This document shows, piece by piece, positions 8,658 through 17,467 of a stretch of 64,000 nucleotides of DNA; positions within the stretch are counted from its first letter, which is position 1, and the number at the start of each line of letters is the position of its first letter. This DNA is from JANYGA01 sp031420415 (GTDB lineage Bacteria > Vulcanimicrobiota > Vulcanimicrobiia > Vulcanimicrobiales > Vulcanimicrobiaceae). The notes under the pieces were generated by a model, which did no database searches, was not told the DNA's origin, and saw only the letters and a program-made list of their open reading frames with translations. A program made the position numbers and the translations under genes. The DNA lies in assembly GCA_031420415.1 (NCBI GenBank), contig JANOMT010000009.1, positions 1 through 64,000 on the forward strand. The letters are read 5' to 3'.

Positions 8658-9923
8658 ATGCAATTTATCGACGAAGTCCAGATCGACGTCAGCGGCGGAC
8701 GCGGCGGCGACGGCATCATCGCTTGGCGCCGTGAGAAGTACGTCCCCGAAGGTGGCCCCGCGGGGGGCGACGGTGGTAAAGGCGGCGACGTCATCTTGCA
8801 GGCGACGCCCGAACTCTCGACGCTCATCGAATTCCGCTTCAAAAAGCAGTTCGCAGCCGACTCCGGGAAGCCAGGCGGCAACTCGAATAAGTCGGGCCGC
8901 AGCATGAACGATCTCGTGATCGGCGTGCCGATCGGCACGCTCGTCTATCGCATCGAAGAAGACGGCCGCGAATACATCGTCGCCGATCTCAGCGCCGAAG
9001 GCGAGCGGATTCGTGTTGCGCGCGGCGGTCGTGGCGGACTTGGGAACCAGCACTACGCGACCTCGACGCGCCAGGCGCCGCGCTTCGCCGAAAAAGGCGA
9101 GCCTCCGGAAACGGCGACGTTGCGGCTCGAACTCAAACTTATCGCCGATTGCGGCGTCGTCGGCTTGCCGAATGCGGGCAAATCGACGCTCTTGTCCGTC
9201 GCCTCCGCCGCGCGGCCGAAGATCGCCGACTACCCTTTCACCACGCTCGAACCGCAACTCGGCGTCGTGAGGCTGGGACCCGAAGAATCCTTCGTGATGG
9301 TCGACGTGCCCGGCCTCATCGAAGGCGCTCACCAAGGCACGGGCCTCGGCGACAAATTCTTACGCCACATCGAACGGACGCGCGTACTCATTCATTTGAT
9401 GGATGGTGCGCTCGCACCCGAAGAGATTCTCGCGGCAAAGCACACGATCGAGGAAGAGCTGCGCCTTTGGAATCCCGCGCTCATCGAACGGCCGACCCTC
9501 TACGTCGTCTCGAAACTCGATCTACCCGATGCGAAAGCCACGTTCGAGCTGCTCAAGGAGACGATCCCGGGCCTTCGCGGCATATCGGCTGCGACGAACG
9601 AAGGCGTGCGCGAGCTGCTCTTCGCCGCGTTCCAAACCATTGCAGCAACGCCGATGCCCGAAGTCGTCGCACCCGACGCACCGCGTTTCGTCCTCACTCC
9701 GCAAGAAGCGTTCGTCATTAACGTCGATCCCGACGGAACGTATGTCGTCTCGGGCGATCGCATCGAGCGCCTCGCCGCGATGACCGATTTCGATACCGAT
9801 GAAGGCCTCGCACACTTCGAGCAAGTCCTTACGAAGATGGGCGTCGACAAAGCGCTCCAGGAACGCGGAGCGCATGAGGGCGACACCGTGCGCATCTCGG
9901 AGTTCGAATTCGACTATTCATAG
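8658..9923 (+). CDS. obgE: GTPase Obg/CgtA
   Basis: Ribosome-associated GTPase of late 50S assembly and growth control. Domains: the glycine-rich Obg fold (about residues 1-158, e.g. GGRGGLGNQHYATST), the G domain with G1 GLPNAGKSTLLS, G3 DVPGLIEGAHQG and G5 ISAAT, and a C-terminal OCT domain (about residues 340-421). At 421 residues it is the long form usual in Gram-positive-type genomes. The guanine-specificity motif reads SKLD where nearly all Obg proteins have NKxD. The upstream terminator separates it from rpmA, so it probably has its own promoter. Confidence 0.96.
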   Translation: MQFIDEVQIDVSGGRGGDGIIAWRREKYVPEGGPAGGDGGKGGDVILQATPELSTLIEFRFKKQFAADSGKPGGNSNKSGRSMNDLVIGVPIGTLVYRIEEDGREYIVADLSAEGERIRVARGGRGGLGNQHYATSTRQAPRFAEKGEPPETATLRLELKLIADCGVVGLPNAGKSTLLSVASAARPKIADYPFTTLEPQLGVVRLGPEESFVMVDVPGLIEGAHQGTGLGDKFLRHIERTRVLIHLMDGALAPEEILAAKHTIEEELRLWNPALIERPTLYVVSKLDLPDAKATFELLKETIPGLRGISAATNEGVRELLFAAFQTIAATPMPEVVAPDAPRFVLTPQEAFVINVDPDGTYVVSGDRIERLAAMTDFDTDEGLAHFEQVLTKMGVDKALQERGAHEGDTVRISEFEFDYS

Positions 9924-9951
9924 GATTCAAAGGCGCGCGCGCCTTTGAATC
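9924..9951. terminator. Perfect 28-base palindrome after obgE
   Basis: Begins at the base after the obgE stop codon. The sequence reads identically on both strands: arms GATTCAAAGGCGCG and its exact complement, no spacer. As RNA it folds into a GC-topped hairpin. There is no T-run, so it may be a Rho-assisted terminator, an mRNA-stability element or a protein-binding site. Confidence 0.5.
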
Positions 9952-9996
9952 CGCCTGCTCGCGGGGGCGATGCATTTCAGTGAAAGGGAGCCCAGG

Positions 9997-10143
9997 GTGA
10001 GCGCGACGACGAAATTCTATAGCGGCTTCTTTCTTGCCGTCGCACTCGTCGTCGTCATTTCGTTCTACACGGGCTATCGCATGGGCGCGAGCCCACACAT
10101 CACCCGGCACGCCGCCGTCGTGCAGCCGCGCGTCGCTCCGTGA
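9997..10143 (+). CDS. Small single-span membrane protein, unknown function
   Basis: A 48-residue reading frame. GTG start at 9997, preceded by AGGGAG at a suitable distance (about 9984-9989). It begins MSATTKFYSG, followed by one hydrophobic segment FFLAVALVVVISFY (about residues 11-24), then a short polar tail with several histidines and arginines. Its stop overlaps the nadD start as GTGA (10140-10143), the coupling signature seen throughout this window, which supports real translation. I recognise no family. The orientation would be N-in by its positive residues, but this is uncertain. It could be a leader for nadD or a small membrane-complex subunit. Confidence 0.55.
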   Translation: MSATTKFYSGFFLAVALVVVISFYTGYRMGASPHITRHAAVVQPRVAP

Positions 10144-10760
10144 AGATCGGTCTCTTCGGCGGGACGTTCGATCCCGTTCATAACGCGCATCTCTTCGTCG
10201 CAGAAGCCGCGCGCGTCGAGCTCGGGCTCGAGCGCATGATCTTCTTGCCGACGCGCGGTTCGCACTATCGCACGCAAACCGTCGCAACGGTCGACCAGCG
10301 ACTCGCGATGTTGCGCGTCGCGCTCGCGCCAAACGCCCACTTCGCCCTCGACGATATCGACGTGGCCGATGATGCCACGGGCTACAGCGCCGACCTCATG
10401 CCACGCTTACGCGCGAAATATCCGAGCGACGAGCTCACCTTCGTCGTGGGCGGCGATTCGCTCGTCGATTCGCCCTGGCAGCGCTTCGATGTCGTGCTCG
10501 GCGCACTCGATGCATTTGCGATCGCACCGCGCGCCGAACGCGCGCCCGAGCGCGTCGATACCCTCCTTGCCACACTCGCACCGCACGAGCGCGCGAAACT
10601 CCACGTGCTCGATCTCCCCGCACTCAATGGCTCCGCGACCCTCGTCCGCGCACAGCTCGCGCGCGGTGGTAGCGTACGCTATCTCGTGCCTGAAGGCGTG
10701 CGACGCTATATCGCAGAGCACGACCTCTATCACTCGGGAGAATCCGATGTCGATCGCTAA
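10140..10760 (+). CDS. nadD: Nicotinate-nucleotide adenylyltransferase
   Basis: Transfers AMP from ATP to nicotinate mononucleotide to give deamido-NAD. The Rossmann-like nucleotidyltransferase fold shows GLFGGTFDPVHNAHLF near the N-terminus (HxGH-related motif). The C-terminal ATP-binding segment reads GSATLVRAQL, where ISxTxIR is usual, and the protein ends in VPEGVRRYIAEHDLY. At 206 residues it has normal length. The GTG start at 10140 is coupled to the preceding small reading frame. obgE-nadD is a common neighbourhood, but the usual next genes yqeK and rsfS are missing; lysA follows instead. Confidence 0.94.
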   Translation: MKIGLFGGTFDPVHNAHLFVAEAARVELGLERMIFLPTRGSHYRTQTVATVDQRLAMLRVALAPNAHFALDDIDVADDATGYSADLMPRLRAKYPSDELTFVVGGDSLVDSPWQRFDVVLGALDAFAIAPRAERAPERVDTLLATLAPHERAKLHVLDLPALNGSATLVRAQLARGGSVRYLVPEGVRRYIAEHDLYHSGESDVDR

Positions 10761-12030
10761 AACGGACGCTCCCGCATCGCTCGCGCAAACCGGCGGCGTG
10801 CAGATCGGCGGCGTCGCCGCAAGCATCCTCGCGCGAACCTATGGAACACCGCTCTTGGCGCTCGATAGCGACGTGCTCGCGGCCAATATCGCGTGCTTCG
10901 AAGCGCTCGTGCGCACGCATAAGATCGATGCGTGCTACGCGGGCAAAGCGTTGCTCTTCGTGGGCCTCGCGCGCCGCATTTGCGCGAGTACGCTCGGGCT
11001 CGACGTCTGTTCGCTCGGCGAATTACTCACGGGCGAAGCCGCAGAAATTCCGCCCGCGCGAATGGTCTTCCACGGTTGCGGCAAGACGCACGAAGAACTC
11101 GTCGCCATCACGAGCGGCCGCGTCGGGCGCGTCGTCGTCGATCATCACGACGAACTCACCGCGCTCGCAAGCCTTGCCGATCCCGCGCGCCCCGTTCACG
11201 TGTTCCTACGCGTCAACACGGGAATCGAGGCGCACACGCACGCCTACGTGCGAACGGGCGGGGAAGAATCGAAATTCGGCTTCCCGCTTGGCGATGTCGG
11301 GGCTGCCGTCACGTTCGCGATCGCCTCGCCCGGCATACGACTCGTCGGGCTGCACAGCCATCTCGGGTCGCAGATCTTCGACGCGACGCCCTACGATGCG
11401 AGCTTGCCGATTCTTCTCGATGCATACGCGCGCGCGCTCCAAGCGGGAGCACCGCTCACCGATCTCGTCCTCGGCGGCGGCTTCGGCGTCGATCCCGTCC
11501 CCGGCGGATCACGCTTCGACCTACCTTCCACCGTCGCGACGCTCGTGGCCGGCCTAGCGGCGGGCGCACGCGCGCGTGGCATCGCCACGCCGCGTCTGGG
11601 TCTCGAACCCGGCCGCAGCATCGTCGCCGATACCGGGACGTCGCTCTATCGCGTCGTCGCAATCAAACATCAAGGCGCGCGAAAATTTGCGATCGTCGAC
11701 GGTGGAATCGCGGACAATCCGCGGCCCGCCCTCTACGGCGCCTATCACCATCCCACGCTTGCCAACCGCTCGACGGATGCGCCCGCGGAAGAGACGACCG
11801 TCTGCGGGCGGTCCTGCGAAAACGACCGTCTCGTCGTCGCCGCGCTTCCCGCCGATCTGGCGCCAGGCGATCTGCTCGCCCTCGGAACCACAGGAGCCTA
11901 CACCTACAGCATGGCGAGTAATTATAACCGTTTTCCGCGCCCCGCGATCGCTTTTTCCGGAAACGGCGAACACACCCTCGCCGTCCGTCGTGAAGAATCG
12001 GCCGATCTTTTGCGCAACGACGTCCGATGA
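10747..12030 (+). CDS. lysA: Diaminopimelate decarboxylase
   Basis: PLP enzyme that makes L-lysine from meso-diaminopimelate. The alanine-racemase-like barrel carries the PLP lysine in CYAGKALL, closer to the Bacillus YASKAF form than to YAxKAN, then HSHLGSQI and the phosphate-binding EPGRSIVADTG. The C-terminal domain has SCENDRL in place of the usual CESGD, keeping Cys-Glu but altering the following residues, then NYNRFPRPA. The ATG at 10747 gives 427 residues, the family length; it overlaps nadD by 14 bp. An upstream in-frame extension inside nadD is a shadow. No other lysine-pathway genes are adjacent. Confidence 0.93.
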   Translation: MSIAKTDAPASLAQTGGVQIGGVAASILARTYGTPLLALDSDVLAANIACFEALVRTHKIDACYAGKALLFVGLARRICASTLGLDVCSLGELLTGEAAEIPPARMVFHGCGKTHEELVAITSGRVGRVVVDHHDELTALASLADPARPVHVFLRVNTGIEAHTHAYVRTGGEESKFGFPLGDVGAAVTFAIASPGIRLVGLHSHLGSQIFDATPYDASLPILLDAYARALQAGAPLTDLVLGGGFGVDPVPGGSRFDLPSTVATLVAGLAAGARARGIATPRLGLEPGRSIVADTGTSLYRVVAIKHQGARKFAIVDGGIADNPRPALYGAYHHPTLANRSTDAPAEETTVCGRSCENDRLVVAALPADLAPGDLLALGTTGAYTYSMASNYNRFPRPAIAFSGNGEHTLAVRREESADLLRNDVR

Positions 12031-12485
12031 ACGTTTGGCCAACACGCGTTCGAGCGGCATCCATCATGCTCGCCATTGGATTCGGACTTTCGGCATGTGC
12101 GCAGAGCGCGACCGGCACCGGATCTGATGGCGTTGCGAGCGATAACGGTGCGGTCTACGATGCCTGGCGAGCGGCGCGTTCGCACGTCGAAGTCACGGCG
12201 AATGGAAGCGTCGCGCGGATGCTCGGCACGCGCCTCGGACGCAGCGGCAACCACGAAGGTTTCTTGCTTCACCTTTCGGGATCTGCGGGCCGCGGTCTGA
12301 CGATTCGCGTCGAAGACAACGTGGATCTCACGGGCCCGATTCCCTTGAACGAAGGCCAAAACGTGGTCGTTCGCGGGGAATATATCTTCGATCAGCGCGG
12401 CGGCATCGTGCATTATACGCATCGCGATCCGCGCGGGCGACACATCAGCGGATATGTGCTCGTCGACGGGAAATTTTACCAGTAG
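12027..12485 (+). CDS. DUF3465-like lipoprotein
   Basis: A 152-residue protein with a type II signal peptide: hydrophobic segment then lipobox LSAC (cysteine at about residue 24). The mature part has a small OB-like beta region and ends DPRGRHISGYVLVDGKFYQ, which resembles the end of DUF3465 proteins (IHWTHHDPRG-type). Function unknown; DUF3465 proteins are small exported proteins. The start overlaps the lysA stop as ATGA, so it is translated with lysA, although no metabolic link is obvious. Family call from memory, moderately sure. Confidence 0.7.
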   Translation: MNVWPTRVRAASIMLAIGFGLSACAQSATGTGSDGVASDNGAVYDAWRAARSHVEVTANGSVARMLGTRLGRSGNHEGFLLHLSGSAGRGLTIRVEDNVDLTGPIPLNEGQNVVVRGEYIFDQRGGIVHYTHRDPRGRHISGYVLVDGKFYQ

Positions 12486-12497
12486 TTTGCCGATAGG

Positions 12498-12527
12498 TTT
12501 ACAAAGACATTCGGCGTTCACTATACT
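12498..12527 (+). promoter_or_regulatory. Predicted sigma-70 promoter of the maf-mre-mrdA operon
   Basis: TTTACA (12498-12503), 18-base spacer, TATACT (12522-12527). It lies in the only gap before maf. A transcript from about 12534 would have a leader of about 12 bases before the TTG start at 12546. Confidence 0.6.
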
Positions 12528-12545
12528 GAACATATCGAGTTTTGT

Positions 12546-13136
12546 TTGCGCACATTACACGCAGTCGTACTTGCAAGCGCTTCACCGAGGCGTTTGGAAT
12601 TGCTAACCTCACTCGGACTGGCGGTACGCGTCGTCCCGAGTGACGTCGACGAAGGAGAGCGTCCCGGGTATGGCCCTCGCGAACTCGCGGCGTTACATGC
12701 CGGAGCGAAAGCCGACGTCGTTGCCGGCCGCGAATCAAACGTGTTGATCGTCGCCGCCGATACGGTCGTCGACCGCGACGGAACCACGCTCGGGAAACCG
12801 CGCGACGCACGCGAGGCGGTATCGATGCTCGCCTCGCTTTCGGGCCGCGACCACGTCGTCCACACCGCCTACGTCGCCGTCGACACCGCGACGGGCACGC
12901 GCATTGCAACGTCGCAATCGACCACCGTGCGCTTCGCACGACTCTCCGCAGATGTCATCGAACGCTACGTCGCGACGGGCGAACCGATGGACAAGGCCGG
13001 CGCCTACGGTATTCAGGGTCGTGGCGCGGCGCTCGTCGAGCGAATCGATGGCGATTTCTACACCGTCATGGGCTTTCCACTCGGCGATTTCGTACGTCGC
13101 CTACCCGACCTCGGGTACGAACTGGCCGTGCGATGA
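12546..13136 (+). CDS. maf: Maf-family nucleoside triphosphate pyrophosphatase
   Basis: House-cleaning pyrophosphatase acting on dTTP/UTP or modified nucleotides; in many genomes it sits next to mreBCD. Motifs: LASASPRRLELL at the N-terminus, AADTVV and GKPRDAREAVSMLASLSGRDHVVHTA in the middle, and GAYGIQGRGAALVERIDGDF near the end. At 196 residues it has the usual length. The start is TTG at 12546; no ATG or GTG lies between the promoter and the conserved N-terminus. It overlaps mreB by 4 bp (ATGA). Confidence 0.93.
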   Translation: MRTLHAVVLASASPRRLELLTSLGLAVRVVPSDVDEGERPGYGPRELAALHAGAKADVVAGRESNVLIVAADTVVDRDGTTLGKPRDAREAVSMLASLSGRDHVVHTAYVAVDTATGTRIATSQSTTVRFARLSADVIERYVATGEPMDKAGAYGIQGRGAALVERIDGDFYTVMGFPLGDFVRRLPDLGYELAVR

Positions 13137-14224
13137 GCGCGATCCTTTCGAGCATCCGCTCCACCTTGAGCCCCGAGATCGGCCTCGATCTCGGAACCGC
13201 CAATACCGTCGTTTACGAGCGCGGTGCGGGTGTGATCGTGAGCGAGCCATCCGTCGTCGCGTACAACACGCGCACCGATGAGATCGTCGCCATCGGCCAC
13301 GCCGCAAAAGAGATGGAGGGTCGCGCACCCGAGCGCATTCGTGTCGTGCGGCCGCTACAGCGCGGCACGATCTCCGATTTCCGCGCAGCGCAAACGATGG
13401 TCGCGCGCCTCGTCGATCGCGCGCTCGCGAGTCGGCCGCGCCTCGTACCACGGCTCGTCGCCTGTATTCCTGGTTGCGCGACCGACATCGAATGTAAAGC
13501 CGTCGAGCAGGCCGTTCGCGCCGCGGGTGCGCGCTACACGACCTACGTGCCGCAGGCGCTCGCCGCGGCCGTCGGTGCGGGGCTCGACGTCATGAGTTTG
13601 CGAGCGCAGATGATCGTCAATATCGGCGGCGGCACGACGGAGATCGCGATCATCGGGACGGCGGGTATCATCCGCATGTCCTCACTTCAACTCGGCGGCG
13701 ATTTCTTCGACCATGCGATCGTCCAGAAACTCCGCACCCAACGCTTCATCATCGGCGCGCAAACGGCCGAGCGGCTCAAGCTCGAGCTCGGCTACGCGGG
13801 CCGCGCGCACGGCGAGCGCTTCACCACGATCAACGGCATCGATCAAAACGTGATGGCGCCGCGCTCGCGCGACATCAGTTCGGCGCTCATCGGCGAAGCG
13901 ATGGAAGAGGGTATCGAACACATTTTGCGCGCGGTGCGCGCCGTTCTCGAACGGACGCCGCCCGATGTCGCCTCCGATCTCATCGAAAGCGGCATCACGC
14001 TCGCGGGCGGCGGCGCGCTCATCGCCGGCCTAGCAGCAGAAATCGGCGCGCGCACGAACGTTCCCACCGTCGTCGCTCCCAACGCACTCACGTGCGTGGC
14101 CCTCGGTGCGGGGGAAATTTTAGGCTCGGCGACGTTACTCGAACGTGTTCGCCCGCACGCGGACCGCGTAACGAGGTGGTACCAATCTTTACGTATCGGG
14201 ATGAGAGAAAGCTTTTCGCCGTAA
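13133..14224 (+). CDS. mreB: Rod-shape actin homologue MreB
   Basis: Cytoplasmic actin-like ATPase that guides the elongation machinery. It has the phosphate-1 motif IGLDLGTANTVVY, a phosphate-2 region NIGGGTTEIAII and the adenosine-binding ITLAGGGALIAGL. At 363 residues it is slightly longer than the usual 335-350, with extra residues at the C-terminus that overlap the start of mreC. It lies in maf-mreB-mreC-mreD-mrdA, the elongasome operon, and indicates a rod-shaped or elongating cell. Confidence 0.96.
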   Translation: MSAILSSIRSTLSPEIGLDLGTANTVVYERGAGVIVSEPSVVAYNTRTDEIVAIGHAAKEMEGRAPERIRVVRPLQRGTISDFRAAQTMVARLVDRALASRPRLVPRLVACIPGCATDIECKAVEQAVRAAGARYTTYVPQALAAAVGAGLDVMSLRAQMIVNIGGGTTEIAIIGTAGIIRMSSLQLGGDFFDHAIVQKLRTQRFIIGAQTAERLKLELGYAGRAHGERFTTINGIDQNVMAPRSRDISSALIGEAMEEGIEHILRAVRAVLERTPPDVASDLIESGITLAGGGALIAGLAAEIGARTNVPTVVAPNALTCVALGAGEILGSATLLERVRPHADRVTRWYQSLRIGMRESFSP

Positions 14225-14991
14225 TCGGTGCGGTCATCGTGGCCGCGCTAATCGCGCTCGTTCAAATCGACGCTGCGAAATCGGGGAAACCTAGTATCAT
14301 CGCCATCGCCGTCACGAGCACCGCCGTCTTCGCGCAGAGTGCCGTCGCACGGACGGGCAACCTCGCGCGTGGACTCGGGCAGACCCTTGGCGATGCACCG
14401 CACCTCATCGACGACAACGCGCGGTTACGCGCGCGAATCTCCGAACTGCAACGCGAGAACGATCGCTTCCGTGAAACGCTCGCACAAGCGCCCGAACTCC
14501 GCGCGATCGCGATTGCGTCGGCAAACGAACCGGGGAGCATCGAGGCCACGACGGTCGGCTTCGACCCCGAGAATGTTTCGCGCACGATCGTGATCGATCG
14601 CGGAACGAGCGCGGGGGTGAAGCGCGACGATGGCGTCATCAATGCCGAAGGCGTGGTCGGTCGCGTGATCGATGCCACACCCGCTACGAGCACGGTCCTC
14701 CTCATCAGCGACGGCGCGAGCAAGGTGCCCGCCGTCGTTCAACGCGGTCGCTGGTGGGGCATCGCCACCGGCACAGATGGTCGCGTGCGCATGCAGTACG
14801 TCTCACAAGATGCCAAACTCAAGCTCGGCGACGTGGTCGTTACGGGTGCCGGGCGTTCGTTTCGCGCCGGTCTCAAGATCGGCACGATCGCGAAGATCGT
14901 GCATCCCGAAGGCGCGCTCTACCAGACCGCTCTCGTCGAACCCGCCGTTGCGTTCGGGCGCATCTCGCGCGTCCTCGTCGTACCGCACTAA
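14176..14991 (+). CDS. mreC: Rod-shape protein MreC
   Basis: Bitopic membrane protein of the elongasome that contacts PBP2 in the periplasm. It has a short cytoplasmic N-terminus, one transmembrane helix (FAVIGAVIVAALIALVQ), a coiled coil (about residues 75-105, ARLRARISELQRENDRFRE) and the beta-barrel MreC domain. I chose the GTG at 14176, which gives 271 residues and the standard N-terminus; it overlaps mreB by 49 bp. An earlier in-frame ATG at 14092 would add a stretch that only mirrors mreB coding sequence. Confidence 0.92.
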   Translation: MVPIFTYRDERKLFAVIGAVIVAALIALVQIDAAKSGKPSIIAIAVTSTAVFAQSAVARTGNLARGLGQTLGDAPHLIDDNARLRARISELQRENDRFRETLAQAPELRAIAIASANEPGSIEATTVGFDPENVSRTIVIDRGTSAGVKRDDGVINAEGVVGRVIDATPATSTVLLISDGASKVPAVVQRGRWWGIATGTDGRVRMQYVSQDAKLKLGDVVVTGAGRSFRAGLKIGTIAKIVHPEGALYQTALVEPAVAFGRISRVLVVPH

Positions 14992-14995
14992 CGTG

Positions 14996-15601
14996 ATGGC
15001 GCCCGACCGCAGTCTCAAACTCGATTCCGACGGCGTCGCGCGGACGCGCGCGTTTTGGATCGCGAACAAGCCCGGCGAAACTGCGGCCCCCGCATTCACA
15101 CCCGACGCGCCGCTTTGGTCGGCCGTCGCGCTCGCGCTCGTCGTCGCATTACTCGTCCAATCATCGTTCGCGCCGATGCTCGCGGTTCGCGGTGCGACCG
15201 TTTCATTCATCACCTTACTTGTGGCATGGTACGGCGTGCGCACGGGTGTCGCGCGCGGACTCGCGTTCGGCGTCATCGCGGGCGCGTGTCTCGACGCTCT
15301 CGGCGGGGGAACCGGCGCCGCTTGGACCCTTGGGACCGGACTCGCGGGTGGGCTTGCGGGACGGCTCGCGCGGACGTGGCTCGCCGATACGCAGCTCGCG
15401 CTCGTACTCGGCGTCGCGGTCGTCACGCTCGTGCGCTACGCGACCTTTGGAATCGTCATGGCGGCGCAAGGCCATCCGCTCGCACTTCCGTGGGTCCACA
15501 TTCACGCGGCGCTCTGGCAGGCCGTACTCGATGCCGGCGTCGCCTACATCGCGCTCCTGGTCGTTCCGGCACTCGGAGACATCCCTGCGTACCGTCGCTG
15601 A
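14996..15601 (+). CDS. mreD: Rod-shape protein MreD
   Basis: Integral membrane partner of MreC. The protein has 201 residues with a polar N-terminal segment of about 40 residues, longer than usual, followed by about five hydrophobic segments from LWSAVALALVVALLVQSSFAP to VAYIALLVVPALGDIPAYRR. Identification rests on membrane topology, size and its place between mreC and mrdA; sequence conservation in this family is low. The ATG at 14996 follows the mreC stop by 4 bases, with an alternative in-frame GTG immediately before it. Confidence 0.88.
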   Translation: MAPDRSLKLDSDGVARTRAFWIANKPGETAAPAFTPDAPLWSAVALALVVALLVQSSFAPMLAVRGATVSFITLLVAWYGVRTGVARGLAFGVIAGACLDALGGGTGAAWTLGTGLAGGLAGRLARTWLADTQLALVLGVAVVTLVRYATFGIVMAAQGHPLALPWVHIHAALWQAVLDAGVAYIALLVVPALGDIPAYRR

Positions 15602-17447
15602 AACGCCACGCCCATTTCCGCGCGCGACGTGGAAGTTCGTCGCGTTCTTTGTCGTCGTCACGCTCGCGCTCGTATCGCTCGTCGCACGTCTCACGCAGGT
15701 GCAACTCGTGCAGGGCGCACGCTACGCCGCCGCCGCACGTGCGAATCAGATTCGCCGCATTCCCGTCGCCGCACCCCGCGGTCGCATCCTCGATCGTCAC
15801 GGCGTCGTGCTCGTACGCAGCCGGCCGTCGTTCGTATGCGCGATGATTCCGTCGGACGTTCGCGATCCCGCAGCGACCATGTCCGCACTCGCAGGCGTGC
15901 TCGGCGTTCCCGAGGCGCTCTTGTGGAAGCGCTTGCTGCATCATCACGGCATCACGTATCACTCGTTCGATGAGGTCGCAACGTTCGAACCCTACGGCCC
16001 AATCGTTCTCGCGACCGATCTCACGAGCGCGCAAATGACGCGACTCGCCGAATCGCAGGATCGCCTCCCGGGACTCGACCTCGAAGCGCAGCCCGTTCGA
16101 GATTTTCCCTACCGCAAACTCGGCTCGCATTTCTTCGGGTACGTCGGCTCGATCACCGAAGACGAATACGCAAGACTCAAAGGCAAGGGCTATACGTCGA
16201 ACGACGTCGTCGGCAAAGAGGGTCTCGAAGAAGCATACGACGCGTACTTGCGCGGAACGCCGGGGGGCGAGCAGATCGAGGTCAACGCGCAAGGCCAACT
16301 CGTGCGTCGCTTGGGACCCGTCGACCCCGTACCCGGCAACAGTCTCGTGCTCTCGATCGATTGGCGGATTCAAGAACTCGCGGAACGCGCGCTACGCGAA
16401 CAGCTCGCGCTCACCTCAAAATTGCGCGGCCATCGGCTCGCGGGTGCGGTCGTCGCGATCGATCCGCGCGACGGCGGCGTCCTCGCCCTCGCCTCGTATC
16501 CGAACTTCGATCCGAACGATTTCACGAATGGCATCGGCGAGAAAAAATATGCTTCATACCTCAACGATCCGCTTCGGCCGCTCTACAATCGCGCCATCGC
16601 CGCAGCGACGCCGACGGGATCGACGTTCAAGATGGTCACGGGGTCGGGCGCGATCACCTCGGGCGTGATCGGTAAACATCAAGTACTGTACGATTCGGGT
16701 GCCTGGAGTTGCCACGGCGTGACCTTCCGCGACATCGCCTCGGGCGGGCTCGGTTCGACGAACTTCGAACACGCACTCGCCGCTTCGTCGGACGGCTATT
16801 TCTATCAACTCGGCTATCGGCTCGGCCACGATCGCCTGCGGTATTGGGCGCGACAATTTGGCCTAGGCAAACCCTCGGGCATCGACATTCCCGGCGAATA
16901 CGCGGGCAACTGGCCGACCAACGCGTGGTCGATGAAGGTGTACGGCTTGCCGCTCGAACCGAGCGACGTCTGCCAACTCGCGATCGGTCAGGGCGCGATG
17001 CAAGCGACACCGTTGCAGATGGCCAACATCGCCGCGGCCATCGTCAATGGCGGCACGCTCTTCCATCCGCATTTCGTCGAAGCGATTCGCGATCCACACG
17101 GCAAGATTATAAAGCGCTTCGATCACGACATCATCCGCCACGTCCCCGTTAGTGACGAGGCGCTACGCGAAGTGCGTGCCGGCATGGATCAGGTGACGAA
17201 ACCCTGGGGCACGGCATTCGGCGAAGACGTGCCGGGCGTGCCATACGGCGGCAAGACCGGGACCGCCGAGACCGATGGCGGCGCCGGACCGAACACCACG
17301 TGGTTCGTCGCCTACGCACCATCGCAAGCACCGAAGATCGCGCTCGCCGTCTTCATGGAACGCTCCGGTGGGTACGGTGCCAATACGGCCGCGCCCGTCG
17401 CGCGGCGCATCATCGCAGGCTTCTTCCACAAGAAGCTCCCACCGTAG
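15531..17447 (+). CDS. mrdA: Penicillin-binding protein 2, elongation transpeptidase
   Basis: Class B PBP that cross-links peptidoglycan during side-wall growth. It has an N-terminal anchor (FVAFFVVVTLALVSLVARL), a PBP dimerisation domain, and a transpeptidase domain with SxxK in TGSTFKMVTG, the second motif in the SxD form AASSDGYFYQLG, and KTG in YGGKTGTAETD. The start is uncertain. The only ATG/GTG/TTG before the anchor is ATG 15531 (638 residues, 71 bp inside mreD). A CTG at 15585 would give a tighter N-terminus. It is the last gene of the elongasome operon, followed by a hairpin. Confidence 0.94.
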   Translation: MPASPTSRSWSFRHSETSLRTVAETPRPFPRATWKFVAFFVVVTLALVSLVARLTQVQLVQGARYAAAARANQIRRIPVAAPRGRILDRHGVVLVRSRPSFVCAMIPSDVRDPAATMSALAGVLGVPEALLWKRLLHHHGITYHSFDEVATFEPYGPIVLATDLTSAQMTRLAESQDRLPGLDLEAQPVRDFPYRKLGSHFFGYVGSITEDEYARLKGKGYTSNDVVGKEGLEEAYDAYLRGTPGGEQIEVNAQGQLVRRLGPVDPVPGNSLVLSIDWRIQELAERALREQLALTSKLRGHRLAGAVVAIDPRDGGVLALASYPNFDPNDFTNGIGEKKYASYLNDPLRPLYNRAIAAATPTGSTFKMVTGSGAITSGVIGKHQVLYDSGAWSCHGVTFRDIASGGLGSTNFEHALAASSDGYFYQLGYRLGHDRLRYWARQFGLGKPSGIDIPGEYAGNWPTNAWSMKVYGLPLEPSDVCQLAIGQGAMQATPLQMANIAAAIVNGGTLFHPHFVEAIRDPHGKIIKRFDHDIIRHVPVSDEALREVRAGMDQVTKPWGTAFGEDVPGVPYGGKTGTAETDGGAGPNTTWFVAYAPSQAPKIALAVFMERSGGYGANTAAPVARRIIAGFFHKKLPP

Positions 17448-17467
17448 CGGAGCCTCGAATCTATCCA

